A stretch of 44,508 nucleotides of DNA from Candidatus Rokuibacteriota bacterium (GTDB lineage Bacteria; Methylomirabilota; Methylomirabilia; Rokubacteriales; CSP1-6), in the NCBI GenBank assembly GCA_016179925.1, contig JACPCG010000014.1, forward strand, positions 1-44,508, read 5' to 3'. The position numbers were made by a program, and so were the translations under genes. Positions 6,657 to 14,615 of the stretch are shown here, piece by piece (position 1 is the stretch's first letter; each line of letters opens with the position of its first letter). The notes under the pieces are model-generated. The model saw only the letters and a list, made by a program, of their open reading frames with translations, did no database searches and was not told the DNA's origin.

Positions 6657-8452
6657 TGGCGCTGCCCTTCGCAGCGTTCGTCCTGCTGGCCGTCGTGGCG
6701 CCGCTCCGCCGCGCGGGCCACCTCGCGGGGGGCGTGTCGATCGCGGCGATCGGGGCGGCGCTCGCCGGGGCGCTCGTCGTCTGGGCCGAGGGGGCCCGGA
6801 GCGACGCGACGTGGACGTGGATCCCGGCCGACGACGGCCCCATGGCCACCGTGGGCCTCCTCGTGGACCCGCTCGCGAATGCGATGCTCGTCCTCGTCAC
6901 GCTGGTCTCGCTGCTTGTGCAGGTCTACTCGCTCGGATACCTCCACGATGAGCGCGCGCCCGCGCTCGGCCGCTACTACACGTACCAGTCGCTCTTCGCC
7001 TTCTCGATGCTCGGGCTGGTGCTCTCGCCCTCGTTCGTCCAGATGTTCGTCTTCTGGGAGCTCGTGGGGCTCTGCTCGTACCTCCTGATCGGCTACTGGT
7101 ACGCGCGCCCGTCGGCGGCGCGCGCCGCGGTGAAGGCGTTCTGGGTCACGAAGGTCGGCGACCTCGGGTTCGTCATCGGGATCGTCATGCTGTGGGCGGC
7201 GACGGGCACGTTCGAGTTCGAAGCGCTCTTCGCGAAGGCGCAGGAGCACGCGCTGGCGATCGACGGGCTCGGGACCATCATGTTCCTGATCTATCTGGGC
7301 GCGGTCGGCAAGTCGGCGCAGTTCCCGCTGCACGTGTGGCTGCCGGACGCCATGGAGGGCCCGACGCCCGTGTCCGCGCTCATCCACGCGGCGACGATGG
7401 TCACCGCGGGCGTCTTTCTGGTGACCCGCGCGCAGCCGCTCTTCGCCCTCGTCCCCGACGTGTTGACGCTCATCGGCTGGGTCGGCGCGTTCACGGCGCT
7501 GCTCGCCGCGAGCATGGCGTGCGTGGAGGGCGACATCAAGCGCGTGCTCGCCTACTCGACCGTCTCGCAGCTCGGCTACATGATGGCGGCCGCGGGCGCC
7601 GGTGCGCCCGACGCGAGCTTCCTGCACCTCCTGACGCACGGGCTGTTCAAGGCGCTCCTGTTCCTCGGCGCGGGCGCCGTCATCCACGCCGTCGGGACCA
7701 ACGACATCTTCAGAATGGGCGGGCTGTTCCGGACGATGCCCCAGACGTGCGTCGTCTTCGTCGTCGGCACGGGGGCACTCGCCGGGCTGCCGCCGCTCGC
7801 CGGCTTCTTCTCGAAGGAGGCGATCCTGGCCGGCGTGTGGGAGGCCGGGATGACGGGGCCATTCCTCATGCTGGCGCTCACCGTGCTGCTGACCGCCTTC
7901 TATATGGCCCGCGTCGTCTTCCTCGCGTTCTTCGGCCGCGCGCTCGCCTCGGGCCACCCGCACGAGCCGCCCTGGACCATGCGCGGCCCGCTCTGGCTCC
8001 TCGCGGCCCTCACCGTGGTCGCCGGCCTGCGGCTCGCCCTCGCCGAGAGCGGCGAGCCCCACGGGCCGGGGTGGCTCGCGCCGGCCTCGGTGGCGCTCGC
8101 GGCGGCCGGCATCGCGCTCGCGTGGGCGATGTACCAGCGGGGCACCGTGGACCCGGCGCGCCTCGACGGGACGTTCCCGTTCTCGGCGTTCGGCTTCATG
8201 GCGCGGCGCCGCTACGGGCTCGACGCCCTCTACGGCGGCCTCTATCGCGGCTTCATCCTGGGCTTCTCGCGCCTCATCGGCTGGATCGACCGCTACCTGG
8301 TGGACGGCGTCCTGAACTTCCTGAGCGCGTCGACCCTTCGCGGCGGCGATCTCCTGCGGCGCATCCAGAGCGGCCAGCCCCAGGACTACGTCTACGGCGT
8401 CGCCTTCGGCGTGCTCCTGCTCCTGATCTGGGCGCAGTGGTGGGGTTCATGA
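6656..8452 (+). CDS. nuoL: NADH-quinone oxidoreductase subunit L, locus 1 (5' end disrupted)
   Basis: About 598 residues of the largest antiporter-like pump subunit. Key residues are present: Glu in FVFWELVGLCSYLLIGYWY, Lys in VGKSAQFPLHVWLPDAMEGP and the HxxTH-type LLTHGLFKALLF segment. The normal start is absent: homology begins at ALPFAAFVLLAVV right where nuoK1 homology ends. The only in-frame candidates are a CTG at 6656 and a GTG at 6734 that would remove TM1. A few N-terminal residues appear lost with the junction. The 731-residue frame open from 6257 is a read-through artefact. The stop lies in the start of an R1 repeat. Confidence 0.85.
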   Translation: MALPFAAFVLLAVVAPLRRAGHLAGGVSIAAIGAALAGALVVWAEGARSDATWTWIPADDGPMATVGLLVDPLANAMLVLVTLVSLLVQVYSLGYLHDERAPALGRYYTYQSLFAFSMLGLVLSPSFVQMFVFWELVGLCSYLLIGYWYARPSAARAAVKAFWVTKVGDLGFVIGIVMLWAATGTFEFEALFAKAQEHALAIDGLGTIMFLIYLGAVGKSAQFPLHVWLPDAMEGPTPVSALIHAATMVTAGVFLVTRAQPLFALVPDVLTLIGWVGAFTALLAASMACVEGDIKRVLAYSTVSQLGYMMAAAGAGAPDASFLHLLTHGLFKALLFLGAGAVIHAVGTNDIFRMGGLFRTMPQTCVVFVVGTGALAGLPPLAGFFSKEAILAGVWEAGMTGPFLMLALTVLLTAFYMARVVFLAFFGRALASGHPHEPPWTMRGPLWLLAALTVVAGLRLALAESGEPHGPGWLAPASVALAAAGIALAWAMYQRGTVDPARLDGTFPFSAFGFMARRRYGLDALYGGLYRGFILGFSRLIGWIDRYLVDGVLNFLSASTLRGGDLLRRIQSGQPQDYVYGVAFGVLLLLIWAQWWGS

Positions 8453-8537
8453 AGAGTGCGCTGGAGGGACGGAGCCACGCCGCGCCTGTCTCAGGCCACC
8501 CTCGGACACACGCGGCCCCGGGGTCCCCGCTACAATG
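8449..8537. repeat. R1 intergenic repeat, copy 1 (nuoL1-nuoM1)
   Basis: Nearly identical to the copy at 12905-12992 over about 88 bp. It opens with ATGAAG overlapping the nuoL1 stop, carries GAGGGACGGAGCC, then the perfect mini-hairpin GCCTGTCTCAGGC, CACCCTCGG and a GC-rich tail ending in CCGCTACAAT. It spans the whole gap to nuoM1, whose ATG lies at its last bases. The tail contains TACAAT (8531-8536), a -10-like hexamer too close to the ATG for a normal leader. Confidence 0.85.
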
Positions 8538-10061
8538 ACACTGCCCGTGCTCTCCCTCATCACGTGGGCGCCGTTCGTCGGTGCGCTCCTCATCATGTTC
8601 ACGGCGCGCCACCGGCCGCTCGCGGTGCGGCTGATCGCCGCGGTCACGACGGGGATCTCGATGGCGGGGTCGCTGTGGATCTACGCGGTCTACGACCGGG
8701 AGGCGGCCGGGTTCCAGTTCTACGAGAAGCTCCCGCTGGTGCCGCCGCTCGGGATCTCCTACGAGCTGGGCGCGGACGGGATCAGCCTGCTCCTGGTGCT
8801 GCTGACGTCCATCATCATCTTCGCCGGGGTCTTCGCGTCGTGGACGGTCGTCGTCCGCAGCCAGGAGTTCTACGCGCTGCTGCTGGCGCTCGTCACCGGC
8901 GTCTTCGGCGTGTTCGTGTCGCTGGACCTCTTCGTCCTGTTCCTCTTCTACGAGCTCGCGGTCCTGCCGATGTACCTGCTGATCGGGATCTGGGGCTCGA
9001 GCGGCGAGATCCGCCCGCGCGGCATTTTCGCCTGGGCGTACCGGGAAACCGGCGTCGGGACGAAGGAATACGCCGCGATGAAGCTGACGCTCTACCTGCT
9101 GTTCGGGTCGGCGTTCATCCTCGTCGGCATCTTCGCGCTCTACGTCAACGCCGGCGCCGCGTCGTTCTCGTTCCTCGACCTCGAGGCGGCGTCCTTCTCG
9201 CCGGCGGTCCAGCGCTGGGTCTTCCTCGCCTTCTACCTGGGCTTCGGGATCCTCGCGGGCATCTGGCCGCTGCACACGTGGTCGCCCGACGGCCACTCCT
9301 CGGCCCCCACCGCGGTCTCGATGCTTCATGCCGGCGTGCTCATGAAGCTGGGTGCCTACGGGATCGTGAGGATCGCCATGGGGCTCCTCCCCCAGGGCAC
9401 GAGCGACTGGGTTTGGCTCGTAGGGACGATTGCGACGATCAACATCGTCTACGGCGCGCTTGCCGCCATGGCCCAGACGGACCTCAAGTACGTGATCGCG
9501 TACTCGTCCGTCTCGCACATGGGGATCGTCCTCCTCGGGGCGGCGACGCTGACCGAGGCGGGGCTGAACGGGTCGGTCTTCCAGATGTTCGCCCACGGGA
9601 TCATGACGGGCCTGTTCTTCGCGATCGTCGGCCTCGTCTACGAGAAGGCGCACTCCCGCGAGATCGGGAGGATGGGCGGCTTCGGGCAGGTGATGCCGGG
9701 GATCGCGACCGCGTTCACGGTCGGCGGCCTCTCCTCCCTCGGCCTGCCGGCGACCGCGGGCTTCGTCGCCGAGCTGCTCACGTTCATGGGCGCCTGGCGC
9801 TCGGCGCACGTGTGGTGGCTCTTCCCGGCGGTCGCGGGGACCTTCCTGACCGCCGTCTACGTCCTCCGGGTCGCCAAGCAGATCTTCTGGGGCCCACCCT
9901 CGCCGCACGTCCACCCCCTCGAGGACGCGCGCGGGCCGGAGTGGGTCGCCCTCATCCTCCTGGTGGCGGTGCTCGTCGTCTTCGGCATGGTGCCCGGGAT
10001 CGCGATCGCGCCGGTGGTCCCGGCGACGGTGGCGCTCCTGTCGCGGATCGTGGGGCCCTGA
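8535..10061 (+). CDS. nuoM: NADH-quinone oxidoreductase subunit M, locus 1
   Basis: 508-residue antiporter-like pump subunit. Glu140 (LFLFYELAVLPMYLLIG), His247 (PLHTWSPDGH), Lys271 (AGVLMKLGAYG) and the late Glu in AGFVAELL are conserved. The TM7 lysine, normally in FAVKxPxxPxHTWLPDAH, is Leu240 here (FGILAGIWPLHTW), while NuoL1 and NuoN1 keep theirs. No Shine-Dalgarno is seen before the ATG at 8535 because the R1 repeat abuts it. NuoN follows 4 bp later. Confidence 0.93.
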   Translation: MTLPVLSLITWAPFVGALLIMFTARHRPLAVRLIAAVTTGISMAGSLWIYAVYDREAAGFQFYEKLPLVPPLGISYELGADGISLLLVLLTSIIIFAGVFASWTVVVRSQEFYALLLALVTGVFGVFVSLDLFVLFLFYELAVLPMYLLIGIWGSSGEIRPRGIFAWAYRETGVGTKEYAAMKLTLYLLFGSAFILVGIFALYVNAGAASFSFLDLEAASFSPAVQRWVFLAFYLGFGILAGIWPLHTWSPDGHSSAPTAVSMLHAGVLMKLGAYGIVRIAMGLLPQGTSDWVWLVGTIATINIVYGALAAMAQTDLKYVIAYSSVSHMGIVLLGAATLTEAGLNGSVFQMFAHGIMTGLFFAIVGLVYEKAHSREIGRMGGFGQVMPGIATAFTVGGLSSLGLPATAGFVAELLTFMGAWRSAHVWWLFPAVAGTFLTAVYVLRVAKQIFWGPPSPHVHPLEDARGPEWVALILLVAVLVVFGMVPGIAIAPVVPATVALLSRIVGP

Positions 10062-10065
10062 GCCG

Positions 10066-11493
10066 ATGCCGACGCCCGACATCGTGCGCGCGCTCCTGCT
10101 GGAGCTGGGGCTCGCCGCCCTGCTCCTGCTCGTCTTCGCCGCGAATCTCGGCCTCCGGGGCGCGGACCGCCGGGTCGTCGGATGGATCGCGACCGGCGGC
10201 GTGCTGGTGCTGGGGTTCACGAGCTTCCTCGTGGCGCCGGCGCCCGCCGCGCTCGGCGGCATGTTCGTGCAAGACGGCCTCGCGATCTTCGCGAAGCGGC
10301 TCTTCCTCGGGGCGACCCTCATCGGCCTCCTCGCGTCCCTCGGGGAGCCCGAGGTCGCGTTCGCGCGGCGCGCCGGCGAGTACCACCTGCTCCTGCTGTC
10401 CTCGCTCCTCGGGATGCTGGTCCTCGCCTCCGCGCGGGACGTGATCCTGCTCTTCGTGGCGTTCGAGCTGATGTCGATCCCGCTCTACGTGCTCGCGGGC
10501 TTCCTCAAGCGTCGGGACGAGGCCGTCGAGGCGGCGCTGAAGTTCTTCCTCGTCGGCAGCGTGTCCTCGGCGGTGATGGCGTACGGGCTGTCGTTCGTCT
10601 ACGGCGCCGCGCGCTCGACCGACCTCGCGAAGGTCGCGCAGGCGGCCGCCTCCGGCCAGCCGCTGGTGACGCTCGGCCTCCTCGCGGCGTTCGCGGGCTT
10701 CGCGTTCAAGATCGCGGCGTTCCCCTTCCACATGTGGGTGCCGGACACCTACGAGGCCGCGAGCACGCCGTTCGTGGCGTGGCTGAGTGTGGCCCCGAAG
10801 GCCGCGGGGTTCGTGGCGCTGTTCCGCGTGTACTTCGAGGGCGCGGGGGAGCGCGCAGCCGCCTGGATCCCCGTCGCGGCCGGGCTCGCGACGCTCACGA
10901 TCGTCGCCGGCAACCTCATGGCGCTCCCGCAGCAGAACACGAAGCGTCTCCTCGCGTACTCCGGGATCGCCCACATCGGCTACATGCTCGTCGGGTTCGC
11001 GGCGGCCTCCGCCTCCGGCGTGGCGATGGTCCTCTTCTATCTCGTCGCCTACGTCTTCGGCAACATGGGGGCGTTCCTGGTCGTCGAGGCGGTGGCGCGG
11101 ACCGAGGGCTCGGAGTCGACCGCCGCGCTCCGGGGCCTCGCGCAGCGCTCGCCGCTCCTGGCCCTCGCGATGCTGCTCTTCCTGCTGTCGCTCGGCGGCG
11201 TCCCGTTCGTCGCGGGCTTCTGGGCGAAGCTCTACGTCTTCTGGGCCGCGGCCACGGTCGGGCTCTACTGGCTCGTCCTGCTCGGTGCGGTCCTCACCGT
11301 CGTGGCGCTCTTCTACTACCTGCTCGTCGCCAAGCGGATGTACATCGAGCCGCCAGAGCGGACGGGGCGCGTACGCCTGTCCCCCACGCTAGCCGCGGCC
11401 GTGCTCCTCTGCGTCGCAGGCGTCCTCGTGCTCGGGGTCTACCCGAAGCCCCTCGTCATGGCGGCGCTCCGCGTCGCCGCCCCGCTCTTCTGA
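10066..11493 (+). CDS. nuoN: NADH-quinone oxidoreductase subunit N, locus 1
   Basis: 475-residue third antiporter-like subunit and last gene of locus 1. The pump residues are present: Glu in LFVAFELMSIPLYVLAGF, Lys in EAALKFFLVGS, and the TM7 Lys in GFAFKIAAFPFHMWVPDTYE. A further Lys lies in LSVAPKAAGF. It begins 4 bp after the nuoM1 stop. Downstream, 11494-11583 carries the promoter of the next unit, with no clear terminator. Confidence 0.93.
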   Translation: MPTPDIVRALLLELGLAALLLLVFAANLGLRGADRRVVGWIATGGVLVLGFTSFLVAPAPAALGGMFVQDGLAIFAKRLFLGATLIGLLASLGEPEVAFARRAGEYHLLLLSSLLGMLVLASARDVILLFVAFELMSIPLYVLAGFLKRRDEAVEAALKFFLVGSVSSAVMAYGLSFVYGAARSTDLAKVAQAAASGQPLVTLGLLAAFAGFAFKIAAFPFHMWVPDTYEAASTPFVAWLSVAPKAAGFVALFRVYFEGAGERAAAWIPVAAGLATLTIVAGNLMALPQQNTKRLLAYSGIAHIGYMLVGFAAASASGVAMVLFYLVAYVFGNMGAFLVVEAVARTEGSESTAALRGLAQRSPLLALAMLLFLLSLGGVPFVAGFWAKLYVFWAAATVGLYWLVLLGAVLTVVALFYYLLVAKRMYIEPPERTGRVRLSPTLAAAVLLCVAGVLVLGVYPKPLVMAALRVAAPLF

Positions 11494-11532
11494 TTTCCAA
11501 GTACATGAAATAACGGGATTTGATCTCAGGGC

Positions 11533-11580
11533 TTGACGCCGGTTCGCTGAGCCGCTAGGTTATGTACCGACTGGTTGGTA
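11533..11580 (+). promoter_or_regulatory. Promoter and near-palindromic operator of the TetR-type gene
   Basis: TTGACG (11533-11538) and TAGGTT (11556-11561) are separated by exactly 17 bp. Immediately downstream, TACCGACTGGTTGGTA (11565-11580) is a 16-bp near-palindrome pairing at 6 of 8 positions, typical in size and style for a TetR-family operator. It lies between the predicted transcription start and the ATG at 11584. This position fits autorepression by the adjacent regulator; binding itself is not shown. Confidence 0.6.
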
Positions 11581-11583
11581 CAC

Positions 11584-12219
11584 ATGACGACCAAGACCGC
11601 GACAGCAGGAAGTCGGGCCAGGGACGGGCGAACGACACGTGAGGCGATCCTCGCGGCAGCGACGCGCCTCATCCATGTCCACGGCTACAACCAGACCGCG
11701 CTCGACGACGTGCTGCGCGAGAGCGGCGTCGGCAAGGGGAACTTCTACTATCACTTCAAGAGCAAGGAAGACCTCGGCTACGCGATCCTCGACCAGGTGG
11801 TCGCGTCGTTCCTCGAGCGGACGCTCGCGCCGTGCTTCTCGGACCCCGCCGGCCGGCCCCTCGCGCAGATCCGCTGCTTCCTGGACCGCGTGCTCGAGAC
11901 GCAGCGCGAACGCAACTGCGTGGGCGGCTGCCCGCTCGGCAACCTGGCCGCCGAGCTCTCCGACGTCCATGAGGGCTTCCGCACGCGCCTGGCGCAGGTC
12001 TTCGCCGCGTGGCGGGAGCGGCTGACCGAGGCGCTGCGCGAGGCGCGGCGCCGCGGCGAGGTGGGCGACGACTGCCGGCCGGAGGCGGTCGCGGACTTCC
12101 TCGTCGCCTCACTCGAGGGCGCGATCCTCCTGACGAAGGTGACCAAGGACATCGCCGTCATGGAGCAGTGCGTGGGGGAGATAAAGCGCTATCTGTCGCT
12201 GTACGAGCCGAGGACGTGA
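11584..12219 (+). CDS. TetR/AcrR family transcriptional regulator
   Basis: 211 residues. The N-terminal helix-turn-helix covers roughly residues 20-65, with the classical TetR pattern TREAILAAATRLIHVHGY, TALDDVLRESGVGKGNFYYHFKSKEDL split across the two blocks. The C-terminal ligand/dimer domain contains CPLGNLAAEL, found in one TetR subgroup with Cys-Pro near helix 6. ATG at 11584 is preferred to the TTG at 11575 because the operator-like palindrome would otherwise lie in the coding part. The ligand is unknown. Its stop overlaps the start of the sigma factor gene, so the two are probably co-expressed. Confidence 0.85.
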   Translation: MTTKTATAGSRARDGRTTREAILAAATRLIHVHGYNQTALDDVLRESGVGKGNFYYHFKSKEDLGYAILDQVVASFLERTLAPCFSDPAGRPLAQIRCFLDRVLETQRERNCVGGCPLGNLAAELSDVHEGFRTRLAQVFAAWRERLTEALREARRRGEVGDDCRPEAVADFLVASLEGAILLTKVTKDIAVMEQCVGEIKRYLSLYEPRT

Positions 12220-12824
12220 CGGCCGTGGAGACGCGGAAGGCGGACGGGGACGCGGGACTGGTCGAGGCGCTGCGGCGCGACGATCCCGAGGCGCCCGAGC
12301 TCCTGGTCGAGCGGTTCGGGGACCGCGTGTACCGGCTCGCGCTGCGCATCACCGGGTCCAACGAGGACGCCGAGGAAGCGGCGCAGGACGCGCTCTGGAC
12401 GGCCGCGCGCAAGATCCAGATGTTCAAGGGCGAGTCCGCCTTCGGCAGCTGGCTCTACCGGATTGCGGCGAACGCCGCGTACCAGAAGCTCCGCGCGCGA
12501 CGCGCCAAGGCGGCGGAGATCGCGCTCGACGACGTGCTGCCGACGCTCGATCAGGACGGTCGCCACTTCGAACCGATGGACGACTGGTCCAATCGCGTGG
12601 ACGAGCAGGCGCTCCAGAGCGAGCTGCGTCGCGTGCTCGCGGACGCCATCGACGCGCTGCCGCCCGAGTACCGGACGGCGCTGGTCATGCACGACGTCGA
12701 GGGGCTGTCGAATCCCGACATCGCGGCCGCGCTCGGCATCAGCCTGCCGGCGGTCAAGTCGCGGGTGCACCGCTCGCGCCTGTTCGTGCGCAAGCGGCTG
12801 GCCGAGTACATGCACACCGTCTAG
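12216..12824 (+). CDS. RNA polymerase sigma factor, ECF (sigma-70 family)
   Basis: About 202 residues with sigma region 2 (LVERFGDRVYRLALRITG, EDAEEAAQDALW, FGSWLYRIAANAAY) and region 4 (LPPEYRTALVMHDVEG, NPDIAAALGISLPAVKSRVHRSR). GTG at 12216 gives a GTGA overlap with the TetR-type gene; the GTG at 12225 is an alternative. The interdomain linker is acidic and fairly long. No anti-sigma factor gene follows; two R1 repeats do. The target regulon is not apparent from this window. Confidence 0.9.
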   Translation: MTAVETRKADGDAGLVEALRRDDPEAPELLVERFGDRVYRLALRITGSNEDAEEAAQDALWTAARKIQMFKGESAFGSWLYRIAANAAYQKLRARRAKAAEIALDDVLPTLDQDGRHFEPMDDWSNRVDEQALQSELRRVLADAIDALPPEYRTALVMHDVEGLSNPDIAAALGISLPAVKSRVHRSRLFVRKRLAEYMHTV

Positions 12825-12826
12825 CA

Positions 12827-12992
12827 ATGACGAGCGCGATTGAGGGACGGAGCCACCCCGCACCCCTGGTCGGCCACCCTCGGACACGCGCGGCCCCGGC
12901 GTCGATGAAGCGTGCGAGCGAGGGACGGAGCCACGCCGCGCCTGTCTCAGGCCACCCTCGGACACCCGCGGCCCCGCGGTCCTCGCTCCAAT
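12827..12992. repeat. R1 intergenic repeat, tandem copies 2 and 3
   Basis: Two R1 units in tandem begin 2 bp after the sigma factor stop. Copy 2 (12827-12904) is diverged: the GCCTG/CAGGC hairpin is broken. Copy 3 (12905-12992) nearly matches copy 1 and also has outer complementarity, AGCGAGG(G)AC with GTCCTCGCT. The rest of the gap to rplU (12993-13075) holds TTGACG at 13004-13009 with no well-spaced -10 and a TAGGAAGG Shine-Dalgarno-like stretch before rplU. Confidence 0.85.
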
Positions 12993-13075
12993 AGCCCGTA
13001 CAGTTGACGCGGGGCGTTGCCCTGTGGTCTGATAGGTGCTCGTCACCATTACCGTTTTAGGAAGGTCTAGGGTCC

Positions 13076-13387
13076 ATGGAAGCCGTCATCGCGACCGGAG
13101 GCAAGCAGTACCGCGTGGCACCCGGGCAGGTCATCTCGGTCGAGAAGCTACCGGGCGACAAGGGGACCTCGGTCGAATTCCGCTCCGTTCTGCTCGTAAC
13201 CAAGGACGGCGAGGTCATCGCCGGCGCCGAGGCGCTCAAGGGTGCCAGAGTCTCGGGCGAGGTCGTGGGCCAGGGGCGTGGCCGGAAGGTGTCGGTCGTG
13301 AAGTTCAAGCGCCGCAAGAACTACCGCCGGAACCGTGGCCACCGCCAGGCGGCGACAACGGTCCGCATCACGAAGATCGAGGTCTGA
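13076..13387 (+). CDS. rplU: 50S ribosomal protein L21
   Basis: 103 residues, normal family length, starting MEAVIATGGKQYRVAPGQ and ending in the basic KRRKNYRRNRGHRQ / TTVRITKI block characteristic of bL21. A component of the large ribosomal subunit binding 23S rRNA. It is followed after 6 bp by rpmA and then obgE, the standard bacterial order, so this start of the operon is firmly identified. Confidence 0.97.
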   Translation: MEAVIATGGKQYRVAPGQVISVEKLPGDKGTSVEFRSVLLVTKDGEVIAGAEALKGARVSGEVVGQGRGRKVSVVKFKRRKNYRRNRGHRQAATTVRITKIEV

Positions 13388-13393
13388 GACATC

Positions 13394-13651
13394 ATGGCGC
13401 ACAAAAAGGGCGTCGGCAGCTCCAGGAACGGGCGGGACTCGAATCCCCAGATGCTCGGCGTGAAGCGGTTCGCCGGCCAGTTCGTGACCGGCGGCTCCAT
13501 CCTCGTCCGCCAGCGCGGGACGCGGTTCAGGCCGGGCCCCAACGTCGGGCTGGGCTCGGATGACACGCTCTTCGCGAAGATCGACGGTTACGTCCGGTTC
13601 GAGCGGCGAGGGGACTCGCGCTTCGTGAGCATCGCCTCAGAGCGCGCGTGA
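13394..13651 (+). CDS. rpmA: 50S ribosomal protein L27
   Basis: 85 residues beginning [20 protein letters not shown], the bL27 N-terminus that reaches towards the peptidyl transferase centre, with [13 protein letters not shown] and [14 protein letters not shown] following. It has no extra N-terminal cleavage peptide of the Firmicutes type. It sits between rplU and obgE as in most bacteria. Length and motifs are normal. Confidence 0.97.
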   Translation: MAHKKGVGSSRNGRDSNPQMLGVKRFAGQFVTGGSILVRQRGTRFRPGPNVGLGSDDTLFAKIDGYVRFERRGDSRFVSIASERA

Positions 13652-13688
13652 CCGCCGGCGGGCAACCCCCGGGCCCGCGTGGGATTGT

Positions 13689-14615
13689 ATGTTCGTTGAC
13701 GAGATCGACATCTTCGTCAAAGGCGGCGACGGGGGCGCCGGCTGCGTCTGGCTCGAGGCCGATCCCGCGCTGACGACCCTCCTCGACTACCACTACAAGC
13801 GCCACTACCACGCCGAGCGCGGCCAGCACGGCGAGGGCGGCAACCGCCACGGCAGGAGCGGCGGGGACCTGCTCCTGCGCGTGCCGCTCGGCACCCTCGT
13901 CGCCGATCGCGATACCGGCGAGCGTCTCGGTGACCTCACGGCGTCGGGCCAGCGCGTGCTGGCCATCCGCGGCGCGCGCGGCGGCCGGGGCAACGCGCGC
14001 TTTGCGACGTCCACGAACCGCGCGCCGCGGCGGGCCGACCTCGGCCGGCCCGGCCCCGAGCGCTGGCTCCACCTCGAGCTGAAGCTGCTCGCGGACGTGG
14101 GCGTGATCGGCTTTCCGAACGCCGGCAAGTCCACCCTCGTGTCGCGCCTCTCAGCCGCCAAGCCCCGGATCGCGGACTACCCTTTCACGACCCTCGAGCC
14201 CACGCTCGGGATCGTGCGCGTGGACGCGGAGCGCACGTTCGTGATCGCCGACCTGCCGGGCCTCATTCCCGGCGCCGCCCTCGGCAAGGGGCTCGGCCAC
14301 CAGTTCCTGCGCCACACCGAGCGGACGCGTCTCCTGCTCCACATGCTCGACCTCGACCCCGGGACCGGCCGCGACCCAATCGACGACCTCCACGTGATCA
14401 ACCGCGAGCTGGCCGCCTACTCACCGGAGCTCGCCCGGCGCCCCCAGGTCGTCGTGGCGAACAAGTCGGACCTGCCGGAGGCGGCGCCGCGGCGGGACAA
14501 GGTCGAGCAGTACTGCGCGGCGAACGACCTGCCGCTCTTCGTGATCTCGGCGGCCACCGGCGCGGGCCTCGTCGACCTCGTGCGTGGGATCGCGACGGCG
14601 CTGGAGAAGGCCTGA
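13689..14615 (+). CDS. obgE: GTPase Obg/CgtA with an internal gap in the Obg domain
   Basis: 308-residue ribosome-assembly GTPase. The G motifs are complete: GFPNAGKSTL, DYPFTT, DLPGLI, NKSD and ISAATG. In the N-terminal glycine-rich Obg fold the sequence passes from GDGGAGCV straight to WLEADPALTTLLDY. Homologues such as E. coli ObgE have 24 more residues there, including FRREKYIPKGGPDGGDGG. The gap is exactly in frame (72 bp) at about 13745-13749, where CGTCT could have served as a short direct repeat. Either a real deletion or an assembly collapse of GGC-rich repeats is possible. No C-terminal OCT extension is present, which is common. It overlaps proB by 1 bp. Confidence 0.92.
   Translation: MFVDEIDIFVKGGDGGAGCVWLEADPALTTLLDYHYKRHYHAERGQHGEGGNRHGRSGGDLLLRVPLGTLVADRDTGERLGDLTASGQRVLAIRGARGGRGNARFATSTNRAPRRADLGRPGPERWLHLELKLLADVGVIGFPNAGKSTLVSRLSAAKPRIADYPFTTLEPTLGIVRVDAERTFVIADLPGLIPGAALGKGLGHQFLRHTERTRLLLHMLDLDPGTGRDPIDDLHVINRELAAYSPELARRPQVVVANKSDLPEAAPRRDKVEQYCAANDLPLFVISAATGAGLVDLVRGIATALEKA

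Noticed and set aside
6257-8452. 731-residue frame read as a long NuoL
   Set aside because: The first 130 residues are out-of-frame nuoK1 and inverted-repeat sequence; NuoL homology starts only near 6656.
8274-10322. 682-codon minus-strand frame opposite nuoM1
   Set aside because: Low-complexity charged translation with no recognisable domain, antisense to nuoM1; part of it is simply the translated R1 repeat.
12827-12992. R1 tandem units considered as a CRISPR array
   Set aside because: Only two diverged units with no spacers of regular length; the same unit occurs singly elsewhere and no cas genes are present.
13004-13035. rplU promoter with TTGACG at 13004-13009 and TGATAG at 13030-13035
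   Set aside because: The spacing of 20 bp is too long for a normal sigma-70 promoter and no better pair was found.
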